Below, one piece after another: positions 7,440-10,497 of a DNA stretch of 10,497 nt. The notes under the pieces are model-generated. The model was not told the origin of the DNA. It did no database searches and was given only the letters and a program-made list of their open reading frames with translations. The DNA lies in the NCBI GenBank assembly GCA_028565635.1, contig JAOXYB010063001.1, positions 1-10,497 on the forward strand. The letters run 5' to 3'. How positions within the stretch are numbered: position 1 is the stretch's first letter; every line of letters begins with the position of its first letter. Source of the stretch: Phoronis ovalis. Its lineage: Eukaryota > Phoronida > Phoronidae. The translations under genes were made by a program, and so were the position numbers.

Positions 7440-8270
7440 CGTATAAAAATAAACATGTTAACTTACTTAGAATATATTCCGTATAATCTTCAAATAGGAT
7501 AAAAATAAATTCCGTAGTCTTCACAGATTAAAGTGTTAAATACGGATATAGCAAGTGCAATAATCTCAGGAATTACATTTCTAAAATTGCTATGCTTGGT
7601 ATCTCTGTTAGTATAACGCATGCCATTAGAGGGCAGTTTTCTACAGAGTAACACATTCCATTAAAGGTCGGGTTTTGTAAGACTTAGACATGACGTAGTT
7701 TAGACTTGACAAATTAAAAAATATTCAGAAGGATTCGAAGCACGATAATCCAGCGTTTGATTTTACTTTATAAAGAAGGAGGAACATCGTTAGAGCAACC
7801 ATTTTTGACGGAATGCACGGCCAAAAAAAAATCTTACGGATGACAAAACGAAGGCCGGTAGCGAAATTATTATATGGGTAACTTGAACATTGACTACTAA
7901 GAAACTAATAATATTATACCTCTGAAAAGTTTTCTTAAGAAACTCAATAGTTATAACATTCAGGTTTTAATATCATAAAAAGCAGAAGCTATATTATTAT
8001 TTATATTGTATTATTATATATATTAATGTGACGGGACCAGAAGCTCTCCATTCAAATGTATGGGGAAAGAGACATTCTTGCCTCTACGCGGCTGAAATTT
8101 TCGCCTGAACACGTGTCTTCTCACTTAATGCCACATACCTAGCACCCTGTCTTATATGCCAAAAAACATATGGATTCTACTCCGTCCTGTTCAAGACACC
8201 AGTATTTGAGTAGATAGAAAAATACAGTTGAAACACAATTAGGTACCCGGGATCGTGCAGCAGTGCAGCC
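7440..8270. other. Unrecognised AT-rich sequence
   Basis: I see no coding frame or RNA gene. There is a TA-rich microsatellite-like patch at about 7990-8022. More mixed sequence from 8030 to 8270 includes CTCCATTCAAATGTATGGGG. It may be part of a dispersed repeat, but I cannot find its ends. Confidence 0.45.
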
Positions 8271-8273
8271 GAT

Positions 8274-8345
8274 TTCTTTTTTTTTAAATTTAATTTTTTA
8301 CTTATTTTTTTAAAAGTATTTCTTAATTACCTTATCGTTTTTTTA
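8274..8345. repeat. T-rich low-complexity tract
   Basis: The tract has several runs of six to nine T broken by short AAA or AC words. On the minus strand this would be an A-rich tail, but no RT or SINE body adjoins it at 8346-8460. I therefore call it low complexity only. Confidence 0.6.
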
Positions 8346-9666
8346 TTAATTTCCCCCTGGTCCCTAAAAAGTGCCTTCCAGCCCCTCTAAAGAGTGCACC
8401 CAACACAAGCTGCAATTAGTTTGGTGCCAAGACTTTCATGGGAACTTTATATTTAAATAAAGGGATTATCGTTCTTCTGCCTTTCGAGATAATAAACGAA
8501 AATTGGCTAAGGTTAAGTGAGTTAGTTTAGAAAGCACGGAACACTAGCGGGTCTTACTGATCTACCGTATTCTCCCATAAACTACACTTATAATTATTAG
8601 GTTACATTGACAATATAGCCTACCACCCATGTTAATGAGACGCTGGTTTTGTAGGATTTCCATAATAAAAAATCATCCTTGCGCGAAATCCACCACTGTA
8701 AAATATGTACAATGGTAAAAGAAATAACATTTTATTTTTTGCTCTTACAGTTTCTGTACTAATGATGGAATCTTCTGCGTTAATTCCCTTGGTAAGTAAA
8801 AAACATATATACGTCATTTTTCAATTCAGTTAAGCTTATATCAAAGTGAATATAAAGTGCAGGTGTGTTACATACCTACTGTGGTGGCAGAGAGATACAG
8901 AGAAGGCAATTAAGGTGCAAAACCTGGTAGGAAATACCTGCAAATTTTTTTTTCCAACATCTTAAGGAAAGCAGATTATTTATACGTGCAGTTAAACCAT
9001 CAGTACAAGGTAAAAAGATCAAGTCCATTGTGGAAATATAAAGGGTCAAAACCGATTGAAAGGTTATAATGGGCGAGAGCATATAGGCGTACTGGAGATT
9101 TGTATGTAGCACTCTAGACAGTTTCATAGTAGAGGATATTTAATTTGAACTTCAGCTTATGTATTATTTTGCATACTTAATGATGAAAATTAAACTAATC
9201 TATTCTCGTGTACAGAGATGGTTTACTTTATAACTTATTACGACTTTTCAATCGCTCGAGATCCGTTATATCTCCATATATAATGGGCGAGAAGGAGTAG
9301 TTTAACGGGTACTTTAGGGATGAGATGGAAAAGAATAAGAAAGTTGCATACCAACTGGTTTAAGATGGTAATAAAGAAACTAGCTGCAAAGTTTACAAAA
9401 AGCAAGACTTATTTTGAAATGAAGTTTCACTGATAGTGCAATAAATTATGAGGATCTTTTCACCCATGTATCAGATCAAGCCTCATTATCTCATACTGTT
9501 AACTATAATTCAATTTCATTCTCTACAGTAATAATCAAAAATTGAATGCTTTAGCTTATGATATCTGTTTTGAAAAGGAGCTTTGTTTACTTGGAAATTG
9601 ACACTTAGGACATAACCACTAAAAGAAAGCAACCTTTTATAGAAATGTCATACAATTTCGTCGCAA
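8346..9666. other. Unrecognised sequence, no gene seen
   Basis: Small open frames on the minus strand at 8632-8817 and 8876-9127 lack any recognisable domain, signal or flanking splice pattern, and I treat them as chance. A 13-bp exact repeat ATAATGGGCGAGA occurs at 9066-9078 and 9280-9292; one such match is expected by chance in a window this size. Confidence 0.5.
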
Positions 9667-9731
9667 ATTGTAATAAATTATTACATTTTAACATGAGATT
9701 CAAGATGCATTTAAAATGTAATAATTACAAT
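9667..9731. repeat. AT-rich inverted repeat
   Basis: The left arm 9667-9691 (ATTGTAAT..ATTATTACATTTTAA) is complementary to the right arm 9711-9731 (TTAAAATGTAATAATTACAAT), apart from a small internal insertion. The loop is about 19 bases. The word CATGAGAT flanks or overlaps it as a direct repeat at 9692-9699 and 9739-9746. It could be the core of a small foldback element. The AT-rich composition makes chance pairing more likely than for a mixed-base palindrome. Confidence 0.6.
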
Positions 9732-9769
9732 ATTTTGTCATGAGATGCGTTGCAAAATGTTGTAGTTAA

Positions 9770-10094
9770 AACTAACTGACCCCTAAGTGACCAATGCTCT
9801 AAAAACATAACTCTTGGAAGATTAAAGCAATTTTAAGATTTTAACTTTTTGTACTCTAAATGACCTTTGACCTCAATGTGAAACCGCAAGACTGTAGCAC
9901 CAGTTTGTTTCTTGAATTACAAACTCTTTGCGGTTGGCACTGGTTAAAAAAATGCTAAAAATAAAAATTTGATCTCTTGAAATGTAAACGACCTCAAAAC
10001 TAGCAATTTGACCTACTACCTCAGTTTGACTCCTGAACTAATTTTTGTAAGTACCCTCCCGTGTACCTAATGCACATGCAGGTCAGTTTAACCT
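9770..10094 (+). repeat. TGACCT-rich dispersed repeat, copy B
   Basis: The core 10004-10060 aligns with 4902-4959 of copy A. An upstream sub-block (9851-9890) has its own TGACCTTTGACCTCAA, so the unit seems internally repeated. An imperfect inverted half-site pair AGGTCA-GTT-TAACCT lies at 10080-10094. Boundaries are uncertain, and no terminal repeats or coding sequence are visible. Confidence 0.62.
9861..9873 (-). promoter_or_regulatory. Perfect DR1 nuclear-receptor-type motif
   Basis: TGACCTTTGACCT reads AGGTCA-A-AGGTCA on the minus strand: an exact DR1 of the kind bound by HNF4, COUP-TF and RXR-type receptors in animals. It sits inside copy B of the dispersed repeat. The sequence match is exact; regulatory use is inference. 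Confidence 0.42.
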
Positions 10095-10154
10095 CTAAAA
10101 TTCTTTAACAAACTAGACATTTTGTACAAGCAGCCTTACTTGCAACCATTCCCT

Positions 10155-10242
10155 CAGTCTGAATAAATGCATCCGTTAGTGCTACTTACGTACCTTTAGT
10201 TGAGAAGGTACGAGGCACTAACGGATGGATCTATTCAGACTG
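10155..10242. mobile_element. 88-bp foldback MITE with target duplication
   Basis: The left arm (10155-10196) and right arm (10205-10242) are reverse complements. The outer 28 bases pair with only two mismatches: both ends read CAGTCTGAATA inward, then ATCCGTTAGTGC. The inner eight (CGTACCTT) pair exactly after a 4-base bulge, leaving an 8-base loop. Immediately outside, CCATTCCCT (10146-10154) and CCATTCCGT (10243-10251) form a 9-bp direct repeat with one mismatch. The match extends three more bases (CAG) on each side. A near-perfect palindrome between direct repeats is the signature of a foldback/MITE insertion, and 9 bp would suit a Mutator-like or similar transposase. If transcribed, it would fold into a long hairpin. 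Confidence 0.8.
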
Positions 10243-10383
10243 CCATTCCGTCAGCAACACCTACATTCTGTTGAGTACACTACTCATTCCATATAAATGA
10301 AATTAAACACAACATAATTAGATGTATTTAGAACATTATATAATGATTAAATAATGGATAGTGTTAAACGTGCTTGACAAAAG

Positions 10384-10404
10384 TCACTTGACATGAGCAA
10401 GTGA
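10384..10404. repeat. Small perfect hairpin
   Basis: TCACTTG and CAAGTGA form a 7-bp stem with a 7-base loop ACATGAG. The centre is an E-box-like setting (CACTTG/CAAGTG), but one hairpin gives no firm role. Confidence 0.5.
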
Positions 10405-10433
10405 AGTTTTGCATTTGATGAACTAGACGGGAC

Positions 10434-10449
10434 CCGTGGTAAACCACGG
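10434..10449. repeat. Perfect 16-bp GC-rich palindrome
   Basis: CCGTGGT-AA-ACCACGG is a perfect 7-bp inverted repeat with a two-base centre, in AT-rich surroundings. It lies 50 bases from the preceding hairpin. It may be the subterminal part of an element running off the right edge, or a dimeric protein-binding site. Neither is shown. Confidence 0.5.
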
Positions 10450-10497
10450 ATATTGATAGAGATGTAGGTCACGTAAGGCCGAGTTCAGATATGTTCA

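Noticed and set aside
8034-8357. Possible inverted ends around GGGACCAG near 8034-8041 and 8350-8357
   Set aside because: Only eight bases match, with no subterminal similarity and no flanking duplication.
8876-9127. 83-codon open frame on the minus strand
   Set aside because: Mixed hydrophobic composition without a clear membrane-segment pattern or any motif; no promoter or splice context.
9066-9292. 13-bp exact repeat ATAATGGGCGAGA at 9066 and 9280
   Set aside because: About one 13-mer match is expected by chance in a window of this size, and the flanks do not align.
1-10497. CRISPR array, bacterial operon, or host gene exon structure
   Set aside because: There are no regularly spaced repeat-spacer units, no closely packed coding frames with ribosome sites, and no set of open segments bounded by splice signals. 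The content fits eukaryotic intergenic or intronic DNA.

Overview
The window reads as non-coding DNA from an animal nuclear genome. It is roughly two-thirds A+T by eye. I can support no intact protein-coding gene, rRNA, functional tRNA, operon or CRISPR array. What it does hold is transposon debris: two decayed non-LTR retrotransposon fragments, one on each strand, several MITE-like or foldback elements, and short tandem repeats. The LINE types, the microsatellite-tailed 3' end and the TGACCT-rich dispersed repeats are what I would expect from a marine or freshwater invertebrate, most likely a mollusc (perhaps a bivalve). That assignment is inference, not proof.

Layout, left to right. 1-1367 is AT-rich spacer with a 44/43-bp tandem pair (377-463), one CTCF-like motif (530-543) and a 14-bp tandem duplication (585-612). 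1368-2628 is a 5'-truncated LINE on the + strand: the end of its reverse transcriptase ORF, a 3' UTR, and an (ATT)n tail. 2741-2877 is simple-sequence repeats. 2982-3215 has weak tRNA/SINE-like pieces. 3220-4780 holds nothing I recognise. 4787-5060 and 9770-10094 are two diverged copies of a dispersed repeat rich in TGACCT half-sites, including one perfect DR2 and one perfect DR1 nuclear-receptor-type motif. 5357-6022 is bounded by inverted CAGTG ends typical of hAT-like non-autonomous elements. 6408-6705 is a second reverse transcriptase relic on the minus strand, broken into short frames so that no long open frame reveals it. 6831-7430 is a tandem repeat array of about 121 bp, and a 253-bp element has inserted into one unit with a 5-bp target duplication. 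7440-9660 is unrecognised sequence. The right end has an AT-rich inverted repeat (9667-9731), an 88-bp foldback element with a near-perfect flanking duplication (10155-10242), and two small perfect hairpins.

Nothing here works together as a pathway. The value of the window is as a transposon record: nested insertion, two unrelated LINE lineages, and repeats that carry ready-made receptor-type motifs. I did not find a convincing new biological system. The strongest leads are the nested element with its inferable empty site, the 88-bp palindrome, and the receptor-motif-bearing repeat family.
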